A stretch of 64,000 nt of DNA from Niabella beijingensis. Lineage in GTDB: Bacteria > Bacteroidota > Bacteroidia > Chitinophagales > Chitinophagaceae. The position numbers and the translations under genes were made by a program. The stretch covers positions 2,170,001 to 2,234,000 of the forward strand of contig NZ_JAIQDI010000002.1 of assembly GCF_020034665.1 (NCBI RefSeq), written 5' to 3'. Shown here one piece after another: positions 25,949-34,257 of this stretch (within the stretch, counting starts at the first letter, position 1; each line of letters opens with the position of its first letter). Under the pieces are notes generated by a model. That model saw nothing but the letters and a program-made list of their open reading frames with translations. It was not told the DNA's origin and did no database searches.

Positions 25949-26495
25949 CCGGTGCGCTGCACCTGTATGCCCGTTTGCTTTTGAGGCTATTGCGATTGAC
26001 GCTGCTAACGCAGCTTAGAAAATCAAACACCGTTTTCATGCGTTCTGAGATAAGGTGCAGCGCACCGGCCGCCCCCGTAGCAAGATCATCATGTCGGGCA
26101 TGAGCGGCGGTGAGAAAATAGCTCCATAGCTATGTGTCCATGTTCCCGTTTGTTTTTGAACGATCGATTGATTCCACCAATGCAATTCAAAAAAAACAAA
26201 CCGGAATTTCCTTTCCATCCACGGCTCAGGTGCAGCGCGCCGGCCAGTCCCGTAACAAGATCGTCATGTCGGGTGTGAGCCGCAGCGCGGCGGTAACCTA
26301 TCAGAAGATTATTTCATATTACTGCACTTATGCCCTCTTGTTTTTGAATTGCACTAATTTGATGCTGCTAACGCAGCTCAGAAATTCAAACACGGTTTTC
26401 ATGTCCTCTGAGATGAGGTGCAGCGCAGCGGCTGCCCCGATAGCAAGATCATCATGTCGGGCATGAGCCGCAGCGCGGCGGTGAGCTGACAGAAG
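25949..26495 (+). repeat. right repeat array, leader plus three hairpin units
   Basis: Leader 25949-26048 starts with the same inverted hairpin (25949-25963) and closely matches the left leader, including the run from CGCAGCTTAGAAAATC to the GTTCTGA junction. Units begin at 26049 (type B spacer, hairpin 2 deleted by the same 8 bases as unit 6 on the left), 26226 (type A spacer) and 26412 (truncated after hairpin 2 near 26495). The leader hairpin and hairpin 1 of the first unit form a perfect 15-bp inverted repeat with outer ends at 25949 and 26068; the equivalent pair in the left array spans 23901-24023. Confidence 0.85.
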
Positions 26496-26589
26496 GTAGT
26501 TTTATATTTCATGAAGCTATAACCGGGCACAAAGTTCAGCCTTCCGCTTCCTCGCCTGCTTTGCTTATCTTTATTGCCAAACGTATACT

Positions 26590-27684
26590 ATGACCATCGG
26601 ATCGATTATAGAAATCCTTGAATCCATAGCCCCCGCTGCCCTGCAGGAAAGCTACGACAACGCCGGCTTACTGACCGGCCAGCCCAACTGGTCCTGCACG
26701 GGTGTGCTTTGTTGTCTGGATACAGTTGAGGCAGTTGTTGATGAAGCTATTGAAAAGGGCTGCAACCTGGTGGTAGCCCATCATCCGATCCTTTTCTCGG
26801 GGTTAAAAAAGATCAATGGTAATAATTATGTGGAGCGTACGATCATCAAAGCCCTAAAAAATGATATAGCGATCTATGCCATCCATACCAACCTTGATAA
26901 TGTACTGCATGGTGTGAATGGCAGGATCGCAGCACAGCTCGGACTTACCAACCTGCAGCTGCTGGCGCCGAAACAGCAGCAGCTTGAAAAACTCTATTTT
27001 TTTGTGCCACAGGAACACGCCGAAAAGGTCAGGTCCGCTATTTTTGCGGCCGGCGGCGGTGCCATCGGTAATTACCGGGAATGCAGTTTCAGCGCAACCG
27101 GAAGAGGCACATTCCTTCCGGGAAATGATGCCCGGCCTTTTACCGGCGAGACCGGCAAACGCCATGAGGCTGAAGAACTGAAAATTGAGATCCTTTATCC
27201 CTTCCATCTGAGGAACAGGATACTGGCGGCGCTGCGCAACAACCATCCTTATGAAGAGGTTGCCTATGAAACCATTACCCTAAACAACCTTCATCAGGAG
27301 ATCGGCGCTGGTATTACCGGGGAGCTTCCCGAAGCCCTGGAAGAAACCATATTCCTGCAACGGCTCAAATCGGTTTTTGACCTTCAGGTGGTCCGCCATA
27401 CGGCCCTGCTTGGTAAAAAGGTCCGGAAAATAAGTATCTGCGGTGGAGCCGGCAGCTTTCTGACAAAAGCCGCAATAAGCTCAAAATCAGACGCATACAT
27501 CACCGCAGATATTAAATATCACGAATTTTTTGATGCGGACGGCAAGATCCTGCTGGCGGACATCGGGCATTATGAAAGTGAACAGTTCACCATAGATTTA
27601 CTCCATCACATTTTACAGGAAAAAATCCCTAACTTTGCCGTCCTTAAAACAGCGGTAAATACCAATCCTGTACATTACCTGTGA
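26590..27684 (+). CDS. Nif3-like dinuclear metal centre protein (DUF34)
   Basis: Conserved protein forming toroidal hexamers with a two-metal site per subunit; annotated in places as GTP cyclohydrolase 1 type 2, but the physiological reaction is unresolved. 364 aa, the long form with an inserted PII-like domain (about 128-235). Metal ligands visible: His64-His65 in VVAHHPILFSGLKK, Asp103 in HTNLDN, and His327 plus Glu331 in IGHYESEQ. The start MTIGSIIEILESIAPAALQESYDNAGLLTG is typical. It forms a probable operon with the zinc-ribbon gene 50 bp downstream, a frequent neighbour. The start codon lies about 95 bp beyond the repeat array. Confidence 0.9.
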   Translation: MTIGSIIEILESIAPAALQESYDNAGLLTGQPNWSCTGVLCCLDTVEAVVDEAIEKGCNLVVAHHPILFSGLKKINGNNYVERTIIKALKNDIAIYAIHTNLDNVLHGVNGRIAAQLGLTNLQLLAPKQQQLEKLYFFVPQEHAEKVRSAIFAAGGGAIGNYRECSFSATGRGTFLPGNDARPFTGETGKRHEAEELKIEILYPFHLRNRILAALRNNHPYEEVAYETITLNNLHQEIGAGITGELPEALEETIFLQRLKSVFDLQVVRHTALLGKKVRKISICGGAGSFLTKAAISSKSDAYITADIKYHEFFDADGKILLADIGHYESEQFTIDLLHHILQEKIPNFAVLKTAVNTNPVHYL

Positions 27685-27734
27685 TGTGGATTTTATTGGC
27701 TGCTTTTAACTAATATTCAAACAGTAAGAAACAT

Positions 27735-28490
27735 ATGCCACAAATTAAAGAGTTTTCAATTGAAGAAAAACTGGGCTCCCTGATCAATCTGCAAAAGATC
27801 GACAGCAAGTTGGATGAGATCAAAATTTTAAAAGGAGAGCTCCCTATGGAAGTAGCTGACCTCGAAGATGAGATCCACGGACTGCGCTCCCGGCAAACAC
27901 GGATTGAAGAAGAGATCAACGGTGTTACCGAATTCATTGAAGAACGCAAAGGGGCAATCAAAGAATCAGAAGAACTGGTAAAAAAATACGAGAAAGACAG
28001 CGAAAACGTAAAGAACAACCGCGAGTTTGAAGCCATCAATAAAGAGATCGAAATGCAGCAGCTGGAGATCAAACTGGCAGAAAAACACATCAAGGATGCC
28101 AATGAAGAGATCGCTGACAAACTCCTTCTGCTGGAAAAAGCAAAAAAGAACCTGACCGCCAAGGAAGGGGTACTGGAGCTGAAAAAAGCGGAGCTGGAAA
28201 AGATCATTTCTGCGAATGAAAAAGAGGAAAAAGAATATCAGAAACTTTCCCAGTCAGCAAAAGATAACGTAGAACCCCGCCTGCTGGCCAGCTATGAAAA
28301 AATCCGCGGTAATTTTCGCAATGGGCTGGCAGTAGTACCCGTAGTACGCGACGCCTGCGGAGGTTGTTTTTATGCCATCCCTCCTCAAAAACAGAGCGAG
28401 ATCAAACAACATAAAAAGATCATCGCCTGCGAGAACTGCGGCCGCATCCTGGTGGATGAAGAACTGCACAATACCGTTGAAGTAAAATAA
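27735..28490 (+). CDS. coiled-coil C4 zinc-ribbon protein
   Basis: A 251-aa protein with a long antiparallel coiled coil (about 10-190, Lys/Glu-rich) followed by a C4 zinc ribbon: Cys208 and Cys211 in CGGC, Cys232 and Cys235 in CENCGR. This is the zf-RING_7/CT398-like family; a link to nucleic acid or flagellar/secretion factors has been suggested for relatives, but the function here is unknown. Placed directly after the Nif3-like gene, as in many genomes, and followed by two tandem terminators that end the operon. Confidence 0.85.
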   Translation: MPQIKEFSIEEKLGSLINLQKIDSKLDEIKILKGELPMEVADLEDEIHGLRSRQTRIEEEINGVTEFIEERKGAIKESEELVKKYEKDSENVKNNREFEAINKEIEMQQLEIKLAEKHIKDANEEIADKLLLLEKAKKNLTAKEGVLELKKAELEKIISANEKEEKEYQKLSQSAKDNVEPRLLASYEKIRGNFRNGLAVVPVVRDACGGCFYAIPPQKQSEIKQHKKIIACENCGRILVDEELHNTVEVK

Positions 28491-28504
28491 TTGAAAGATT
28501 TTTT

Positions 28505-28530
28505 CCTGTCTGCCTGCAGACAGGCTTTTT
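28505..28530 (+). terminator. intrinsic terminator, first of two
   Basis: 8-bp stem CCTGTCTG (28505-28512) / CAGACAGG (28517-28524), loop CCTG, then CTTTTT and further Ts after one A. It lies 14 bp after the zinc-ribbon stop. Confidence 0.85.
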
Positions 28531-28535
28531 ATTTT

Positions 28536-28562
28536 CCCCCATTTGCAAGAATGGGGGTTTTT
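28536..28562 (+). terminator. intrinsic terminator, second of two
   Basis: 8-bp stem CCCCCATT (28536-28543) / AATGGGGG (28550-28557), six-base loop, then five Ts. Directly behind the first terminator, making a tandem stop before recN. Confidence 0.85.
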
Positions 28563-28681
28563 CTTGCCCGGCCTGTCACAATCTCATCTTATGACCGGAT
28601 AAACTGTTAACAGAATATGAAACAGAAATTCCCGAATTGAGATGCAGCAATTGAGCGTTCTTTTTCTTAATTTGCCTTCCG

Positions 28682-30337
28682 ATGCTGAAACAATTACATA
28701 TCAAGAACTATGTGATCATCGATGTACTGGAGATCCGGTTCTCCAGCGGTATGAACATAGTGACCGGTGAAACCGGTGCGGGAAAGTCGATCATACTCGG
28801 CGCTCTGTCGCTCATACTGGGCGAAAGAGCGGATACCGCAGCCCTGGTTGATAAAGAAAAAAAATGCATTATCGAAGGGTTGTTCACACCAGGAACTGTA
28901 AGCGAGATCACGGAATTCCTTGAAGCCAACGACCTGGATCCTTCTCCCGAGATCACTATCCGGCGGGAGATCGGCGTCAACGGGAAAAGCCGTGCTTTTA
29001 TCAATGACACTCCGGTGAACCTCTCACAACTGCAGCAGCTGAGCTCATTGCTGGTAGATCTTCACCAGCAGTTCGATACGCTTCAGCTGGGTGATACAGA
29101 TTTCCAGGTACATGTACTGGACGCCCTGGCCAGCAATACAAAACTGGTCGGCGACTACCGTTTAAGTTTTGCCGAATGGCAGCAACATAAAAAAAAGCTG
29201 GAGCACCTCAAAGAGCAGCAGGCCCGGCTGGATAAAGAAAGCGATTACAACCAGTTTCAGTATGATGAACTGGCCGAAGCCAATTTCAAGGACAACGAAC
29301 TCGAGGAGATCGATGCTTCCTTAAAACTTCTTTCCAATTCGGAAGGCATCAAAGGCGCCCTGGGCAAAGCTTATAACGAACTCGAAGAGGGAGAGCAGCC
29401 CTTGGTGCAGCAATTAAAAAGTATTGCACACCTGCTCAGCAATTACAGTAATTTCCATAAGGACCTCCCCGACCTGGTAAACCGGCTGAACAGCGCACAG
29501 GTGGAGCTGCAGGATATTGCCGCAGAACTGGAACACATCAGCAATGCCATTCATTATGATCCGGAACAGATAGAGGCGCTTGGCGACCGGCTTTCCATAG
29601 GCTATAAGCTTCAGAAAAAACACGGTGTGCAATCCACTGCAGAACTGCTGGACTTACAAAAGGAACTGGAAGAAAAACTGCAGGGCGTGGCACATATCCA
29701 GGAGGACATTGCCGCGCTGGAAGCCGCTACCGAACAACACCGCCGGTCGGCCGAAGGCTTTGCCAAAAAGATATCAGATGCCCGTAAAAAACAGATCGCG
29801 CCTTTTGAGAAAAAAGTAGACGCACTCCTTACCCAGGTAGGTATGCCCAATGCGGCCCTCCGTGTTTCTTTTGAAAAAAGATCATTAGGCCCCCAGGGAG
29901 CAGATGCGGTAGACTTTTTATTTGATGCCAACAAAAGCGGTCAGTTCAAACCCGTTGACAAAGTAGCCAGTGGTGGTGAGCTGAGCCGTCTTATGCTTTG
30001 CATCAAAAGTCTTGTGGCCCAGCGTATGAACCTCCCTACCCTGATCTTCGACGAAATTGATACAGGGATATCAGGTGAAGCCGCAAAACAGGTAGGCATT
30101 ATTATGAAAGACCTGGCCGGCAGCCGGCAGGTGATCTGCATCACACACCAACCGCAGATTGCCGGACGCGCCGACGCCCATTATTTTGTATACAAGGAAG
30201 TATCCGGCAAACAGGTACGGACAGGTATGCGTCAACTGGATACGGAGGAACGGATCACTGCTATTGCAAAAATGCTCAGCGGCGAAAAGCCCACGGCCGC
30301 TGCATTAGAGAATGCAAGGGAAATGGTGCAGGCATAA
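28682..30337 (+). CDS. recN: DNA repair protein RecN
   Basis: SMC-like ATPase that acts early in double-strand-break repair, holding DNA ends or sister chromatids. 551 aa, usual length. The N-terminal half-ATPase has Walker A GETGAGKS at 29-36; a central coiled coil covers about 160-370; the C-terminal half carries the ABC signature VASGGELSRLML (about 425-436) and Walker B LIFDEIDTGISG from 454, followed by THQPQIAGRADAHYFV. All ATPase motifs are intact. A TTTG at 28671-28674 precedes the ATG by seven bases, so the leader may be very short. No LexA-type box recognised. Confidence 0.95.
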   Translation: MLKQLHIKNYVIIDVLEIRFSSGMNIVTGETGAGKSIILGALSLILGERADTAALVDKEKKCIIEGLFTPGTVSEITEFLEANDLDPSPEITIRREIGVNGKSRAFINDTPVNLSQLQQLSSLLVDLHQQFDTLQLGDTDFQVHVLDALASNTKLVGDYRLSFAEWQQHKKKLEHLKEQQARLDKESDYNQFQYDELAEANFKDNELEEIDASLKLLSNSEGIKGALGKAYNELEEGEQPLVQQLKSIAHLLSNYSNFHKDLPDLVNRLNSAQVELQDIAAELEHISNAIHYDPEQIEALGDRLSIGYKLQKKHGVQSTAELLDLQKELEEKLQGVAHIQEDIAALEAATEQHRRSAEGFAKKISDARKKQIAPFEKKVDALLTQVGMPNAALRVSFEKRSLGPQGADAVDFLFDANKSGQFKPVDKVASGGELSRLMLCIKSLVAQRMNLPTLIFDEIDTGISGEAAKQVGIIMKDLAGSRQVICITHQPQIAGRADAHYFVYKEVSGKQVRTGMRQLDTEERITAIAKMLSGEKPTAAALENAREMVQA

Positions 30338-30534
30338 ATTTTTGTTTAAGGTTTAAGGTTCAATGTTCCAGGTCAGGTCCGTTTTACACTCGATGCAAGC
30401 GGGCAAATCTGTAATCCCGAACGCGATCTGCTGAAGGCTGTTTACTGATAACTGACCGCTAAAGGCTGAAAGCCGATTGCTGACCGCCCCGAACGATACT
30501 CATTTCCACATTCTCACATTCACAAATTTTCAAA
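30338..30534. repeat. low-complexity intergenic tract
   Basis: Between convergent recN and the phosphopantetheinyl transferase. Contains degenerate short words such as TTTAAGGTTTAAGGTTCAATG, GCTGAAGGCTG, TGATAACTGACCGCTAAAGG and CATTCTCACATTCACAAATT. No gene, and no perfect terminator. Similar word mixtures occur at 4108-4192, about 10757-10935 and 33304-33385. Confidence 0.4.
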
Positions 30535-31143
30535 TTACTCCGACACCACATAGCTCAAACAAAGCCCGGAAAGCTGTTGCAGCTGCACTTTTAAGCGACT
30601 GTCTGTAAGCATAAAATGACAATTGAACTGGGACCGCGCATCATTATAACCGGTAAACCGGATGTGCTCCCGGAAATCCACTTTGCCAAGGCCATACCAT
30701 TTGTACACGGCTTCCTTGGCCGACCAGATCTGCGTGTGCTCGGCTACAGAAAGCGGATTGAGCTGATCCATTTCCGCAGGACTGATAAATTTATGCCGGA
30801 TCGCGACCACTTTTTCTACAGGGATCTCGATATCGATACCCACGCGATGATCCCTGCTGACAATAGCCGCTGCATAATCGCCGCAATGCGAAATAGAAAA
30901 ATGATAGGCGTCGTCGGGCAGGAACGGTTTCCGCGTTTCTGCTACCTGTATCAAATGATAAGGAAAACCGGGAAACAGGTATTGCAGCAAAAAACGGCCG
31001 GCAAGATGTTGCAACATCTTATGGGGGTGGGTCACTTCACGGTGCAGCGGTACCTTCTCCTTAAAAAAAGCAGCGTCCTCCCCGATCTTCCAGATACCGA
31101 GCCGGGTGGAATTGTTAATTTCTTCTTGAAAAATAACAGGCAT
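30535..31143 (-). CDS. 4'-phosphopantetheinyl transferase, Sfp type
   Basis: Transfers the phosphopantetheine arm of coenzyme A to a Ser of carrier proteins. 202 aa, in the range of compact Sfp-type enzymes. Motifs: ETRKPFL (69-75, substrate-binding P1 region), HFSISHCGDY (81-90), VGIDIE with Mg-binding Asp104 and Glu106, and WSAKEAVYKWYG (140-151) with Glu144 and Lys148. No carrier-protein or synthase genes adjoin it, so it may serve a fatty-acid or other carrier encoded elsewhere. The ATG at 31143 leads MPVIFQEEINNSTRLGIWKI, a usual N-terminus. Confidence 0.9.
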   Translation of the reverse strand: MPVIFQEEINNSTRLGIWKIGEDAAFFKEKVPLHREVTHPHKMLQHLAGRFLLQYLFPGFPYHLIQVAETRKPFLPDDAYHFSISHCGDYAAAIVSRDHRVGIDIEIPVEKVVAIRHKFISPAEMDQLNPLSVAEHTQIWSAKEAVYKWYGLGKVDFREHIRFTGYNDARSQFNCHFMLTDSRLKVQLQQLSGLCLSYVVSE

Positions 31144-31330
31144 AAATAGCGGGATTCTCTTAATTTGTGCAAGTTAAGGATTTCAAACGGGGACAGGAGT
31201 TTCTAAAAATTTGTTTAGTGCATATATTATCATCCTGAAGCGGTACTGCTGAATTTGTTTCAGTAATTACCCATTCGGTGAGCGGTATAATTTTTCAGAG
31301 ATCGTCACTCCCCTTTTCAAAGAATGAATC

Positions 31331-31867
31331 ATGATCTTATCTGACCTGCGCATACTGGAAGAAATTGAAAAAGGAACCATCCGGATCGAACCCTACGACA
31401 GGAGCTGCCTGGGAAGCAATTCCTATGACGTGCACCTGGGCGCCTGGCTCGCAACCTATAAGAACCATCAACTGGATGCCAAACAGCATAATGAGATCGC
31501 TTATTTTGAAATACCTGAAGATGGCTTTGTACTCTATCCTCATATTTTTTACCTGGGCGTAACGCTGGAATATACAGAGGCCCATGCCCATGTTCCATTC
31601 CTTGAAGGCAAATCCTCCACAGGGCGTCTTGGCATTGACATACATGCCACAGCTGGTAAAGGCGATGTGGGTTTTTGCGGACACTGGACACTGGAGATCT
31701 CTGTAAAGCAACCGGTAAAGATCTACAAAGGGATGCCCATCGGCCAGCTGATCTATTTTCCTGTTGAAGGAGAAATCGAAGTAAAATACAACCAGAAGAA
31801 AAACGCCAAATACAGCAGTCAGCCCGACCGCCCCGTCGAAAGCATGATGTGGAAGAACAAGTTTTAA
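31331..31867 (+). CDS. dcd: dCTP deaminase
   Basis: Deaminates dCTP to dUTP, feeding thymidylate synthesis. 178 aa, typical. The start MILSDLRILEEIEKGTIRIEPYD and GSNSYDVHLG match the family. The central block FLEGKSSTGRLGIDIHATAGKGDVGF, followed by GHWTLEI with the catalytic Glu, is the active-site region. MPIGQLIYF is the conserved C-terminal strand. Stands alone between the transferase and the E2 gene. Confidence 0.92.
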   Translation: MILSDLRILEEIEKGTIRIEPYDRSCLGSNSYDVHLGAWLATYKNHQLDAKQHNEIAYFEIPEDGFVLYPHIFYLGVTLEYTEAHAHVPFLEGKSSTGRLGIDIHATAGKGDVGFCGHWTLEISVKQPVKIYKGMPIGQLIYFPVEGEIEVKYNQKKNAKYSSQPDRPVESMMWKNKF

Positions 31868-31971
31868 CTCCTTCGCTACTGGTCAGTTACAATAGCTAAC
31901 TAACGAAAGTTAGAATCTAAATCACTATTTTTGCCCCGGCTGAGCATTTTAAACTACATTTATTCAATAAA

Positions 31972-31979
31972 TATATTTG
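31972..31979 (+). promoter_or_regulatory. -7 promoter box of the E2 gene
   Basis: TATATTTG, an exact TAnnTTTG match, ending four bases before the ATG at 31984. The same box-to-start distance as at the glycosyltransferase gene, again implying a leaderless or nearly leaderless mRNA. Confidence 0.5.
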
Positions 31980-31983
31980 TTCT

Positions 31984-33303
31984 ATGGCTTTAGAGGATCT
32001 GGTGATGCCCAAATTAGGAGAAAGCATTATGGAAGCAACCATTTTAAAGTGGTTGAAGCAGGTGGGTGATGCCGTGGAAATGGATGAGACCGTCCTGGAA
32101 ATCGCAACCGATAAAGTAGACAGTGAGGTACCCAGTACAGCCAGCGGTGTTATTGAAGCCATCCTTTATAACGAAAATGATGTGGTGCCGATTGGTACCG
32201 TTATTGCCCGGATCCGGACGGAAGGAGTTGCTGAAGAAACCGCAGCGCCGGAACCTGCTCCGCAACAGGCACCACCACCTGCGCCCGAACAGGAGCAGGA
32301 AGCCGAAGTGGTTTCATCCACTATTAAGCCGGAGGCCGCCTCCACTTCTGCTGCCCGGTTCTATTCCCCCCTTGTACTGAATATCGCCGCCAGCGAAGGG
32401 ATCGCCATGAGTGAGCTGGAAAAAATACCGGGTACCGGAAAGGAAGGCCGCGTTACAAAAAATGATATCCTCGACTATGTGGCCAACCGGTCCCGGCAAC
32501 AGACACCCGCAACAACGGTTACACCTCCGGCAGTTACGGTTGCCCCTGCAAAGGAACCACAACAAAACAGCACCCTGGATGTAAGTCGCTACGGAAGCAA
32601 TGTGGAGATCGTGGAAATGGACCGCATGCGCAAACTGATCGCAGACCACATGGTACGCAGCAAGCAGACCAGTCCGCACGTTACCAGCTTCTCTGAAGCC
32701 GACGTGACCAACATGGTGATGTGGCGGGAAAAAGTAAAAAAAGATTTTGAGAAAAGGGAGGGCACCAAGATCACCTTTATGCCTTTGTTCATCGAAGCCA
32801 TCACCAAATGCATCAAACGGTTTCCGCTGATCAACAGCTCCGTGGAAGGCGATAAGATCATCATTAAAAAAGACATCAATATCGGTATGGCCACCGCCCT
32901 TCCCAGCGGCAACCTGATCGTTCCTGTTATAAAAAATGCAGATCAGCTTAATCTTACCGGGCTGGCCAAACGCGTGAATGGCCTTGCTGATGCGGCACGC
33001 AACAATAAGCTCAAAGCAGAAGATACGCAGGGCGGCACGTTTACCATTACCAATGTGGGCACCTTCGGCAGCCTTGCAGGTACTCCCATTATCAACCAGC
33101 CCCAGGTGGCCATCCTGGCAGTAGGCGCTATCAAAAAACGCCCTGTAGTGGTGGAAACGCCGCAGGGCGACAGCATTGCGATCCGCCATATGATGGTGCT
33201 CAGCATGAGCTATGACCACCGGGTGGTAGATGGAGCCCTTGGGGCTACCTTCCTCAGTGCTGTAGCCAAAGAGCTGGAAAGTTTTGTTCCGGTTGAGATG
33301 TGA
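31984..33303 (+). CDS. 2-oxo acid dehydrogenase complex E2 component (lipoate acyltransferase)
   Basis: Core subunit of a pyruvate, 2-oxoglutarate or branched-chain 2-oxoacid dehydrogenase, moving the acyl group from E1 to CoA on a swinging lipoyl arm. 439 aa with one lipoyl domain (1-77, lipoylated Lys44 in EIATDKVDSEVPS), a Pro/Glu/Ala-rich linker (about 80-120), the E1/E3-binding domain (about 124-165, SPLVLNIAASEGI...VTKNDILDYV), a second linker, and the acyltransferase domain (about 205-439) ending with SYDHRVVDG, catalytic His412 and Asp416. A single lipoyl domain and this order fit branched-chain or 2-oxoglutarate-type E2s, but the substrate cannot be fixed: no E1 or E3 gene is adjacent. 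Confidence 0.9.
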   Translation: MALEDLVMPKLGESIMEATILKWLKQVGDAVEMDETVLEIATDKVDSEVPSTASGVIEAILYNENDVVPIGTVIARIRTEGVAEETAAPEPAPQQAPPPAPEQEQEAEVVSSTIKPEAASTSAARFYSPLVLNIAASEGIAMSELEKIPGTGKEGRVTKNDILDYVANRSRQQTPATTVTPPAVTVAPAKEPQQNSTLDVSRYGSNVEIVEMDRMRKLIADHMVRSKQTSPHVTSFSEADVTNMVMWREKVKKDFEKREGTKITFMPLFIEAITKCIKRFPLINSSVEGDKIIIKKDINIGMATALPSGNLIVPVIKNADQLNLTGLAKRVNGLADAARNNKLKAEDTQGGTFTITNVGTFGSLAGTPIINQPQVAILAVGAIKKRPVVVETPQGDSIAIRHMMVLSMSYDHRVVDGALGATFLSAVAKELESFVPVEM

Positions 33304-33392
33304 GCTTAGAGCTGACAGTATTAAGCGGTCAGTTGTAAGCGAAGCCAGCTGATTGCTGAAGCCTTAAAGCTGATACCAGCCATAAATTACTA

Positions 33393-34211
33393 ATGAAAGC
33401 GGTCTTCCTTCTTAGCCTCCTGGTGCTATTCGCTGCATGCAGCAGACCATTCATCCGCTCCGTGGGATACATCTACTCCCAAAAACAGGACCGGCAGGAA
33501 CGGAAATGGATGCTGGTCTGGAGAGATGATTTCAATGAACATAATCTCGACACCGGCAAATGGACCATCATCCCGCCAGGCAAATCGGATTGGAACAAAC
33601 ATATGAGCAGCAACAATGACTGCTTCCGGCTCGACAGCGGCTATATCTACCTCCGGGGGATCCGAAACCCGGATACTGTTTCCGACCCACGCCCCTTTCT
33701 CACCGGCGGTATCTATACAAAAGGCAAATTTGCCTTTCAGTATGGCAAAATAGAAATAAGGGCAAAACTGGAATCCGCCACAGGCGCATGGCCGGCAATA
33801 TGGATGCTGGCCGAACAAAACAAATACGGCGCCTATCCCAAAAACGGGGAGATCGATATCATGGAGCATCTGAATTTTGAGAATCGTATTTATCAGACCA
33901 CCCATTCTTACTATACGCTCAACCTGAAGCAGACCCGCAACCCGCCCCATTCAGGAACAGCCGCTTTTGACAGGAATGGATTTAATACATTCGGCATAAA
34001 ATGGTTCCCGGATAAGATCGTATTTACAGTAAACGGAAAAGAAACGTTTACCTATCCACGTATAACCGGCGCGGATCCCAGTCAGTGGCCCTATGATCAG
34101 CCTTTTTACCTGCTGATAGACCAGCAGCTCGGAGGCAGCTGGGTGGGCCAGGTTGATCCGCAGCAGTTACCCGTACAGATGATCATTGATTGGGTGAAAG
34201 TGTACCAATAA
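33393..34211 (+). CDS. glycoside hydrolase family 16, lipoprotein
   Basis: Endo-acting beta-glucan or galactan hydrolase family with a jelly-roll fold. 272 aa; lipoprotein signal with Cys16 in LLVLFAACSRP, so probably surface or periplasm anchored. Catalytic signature GEIDIMEH: nucleophile Glu153, Asp155, acid/base Glu158. Upstream is the substrate-cleft strand GKIEIRAKLESATGAWPAIWML, downstream FNTFGIKWFPDKIVFTVNG. Sequence resembles the laminarinase/beta-1,3-glucanase branch, but specificity cannot be read by eye. No other carbohydrate gene is next to it; a second GH16 lies at 57408-58247. Confidence 0.9.
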   Translation: MKAVFLLSLLVLFAACSRPFIRSVGYIYSQKQDRQERKWMLVWRDDFNEHNLDTGKWTIIPPGKSDWNKHMSSNNDCFRLDSGYIYLRGIRNPDTVSDPRPFLTGGIYTKGKFAFQYGKIEIRAKLESATGAWPAIWMLAEQNKYGAYPKNGEIDIMEHLNFENRIYQTTHSYYTLNLKQTRNPPHSGTAAFDRNGFNTFGIKWFPDKIVFTVNGKETFTYPRITGADPSQWPYDQPFYLLIDQQLGGSWVGQVDPQQLPVQMIIDWVKVYQ

Positions 34212-34257
34212 AAACTCTTACCGCAGCAATTTATTGTTATTAGCACACTACCTAAAA

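Larger units (their letters stand above)
23901..26495 (+). mobile_element. RAYT locus: Y1 transposase gene between two long-hairpin repeat arrays
   Basis: A REP-type locus in which a single-domain HUH/Y1 transposase gene (25398-25865) is flanked by two arrays of the same approximately 185-bp repeat unit (23901-25207 and 25949-26495). Each array opens with the same inverted hairpin CCGGTGCGCTGCACC and the units all run in the plus direction. The gene has its own promoter in unique sequence. This is the arrangement expected of a resident, domesticated RAYT with non-autonomous repeats rather than of a freshly inserted IS200, which has no such arrays. No target-site duplication is expected for this family, and I see none. 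Confidence 0.65.

Noticed and set aside
24929..26218. Similar minus-strand frames of 60-66 codons at 24929-25129 and 26036-26218
   Set aside because: They are similar only because both cover a type B repeat unit; the type B unit at 24004 has no equivalent frame, so coding constraint is not supported.
23901..26495. CRISPR array
   Set aside because: Repeats are about 185 bp with only two recurring spacers, not short repeats with many unique spacers, and no cas gene is near.
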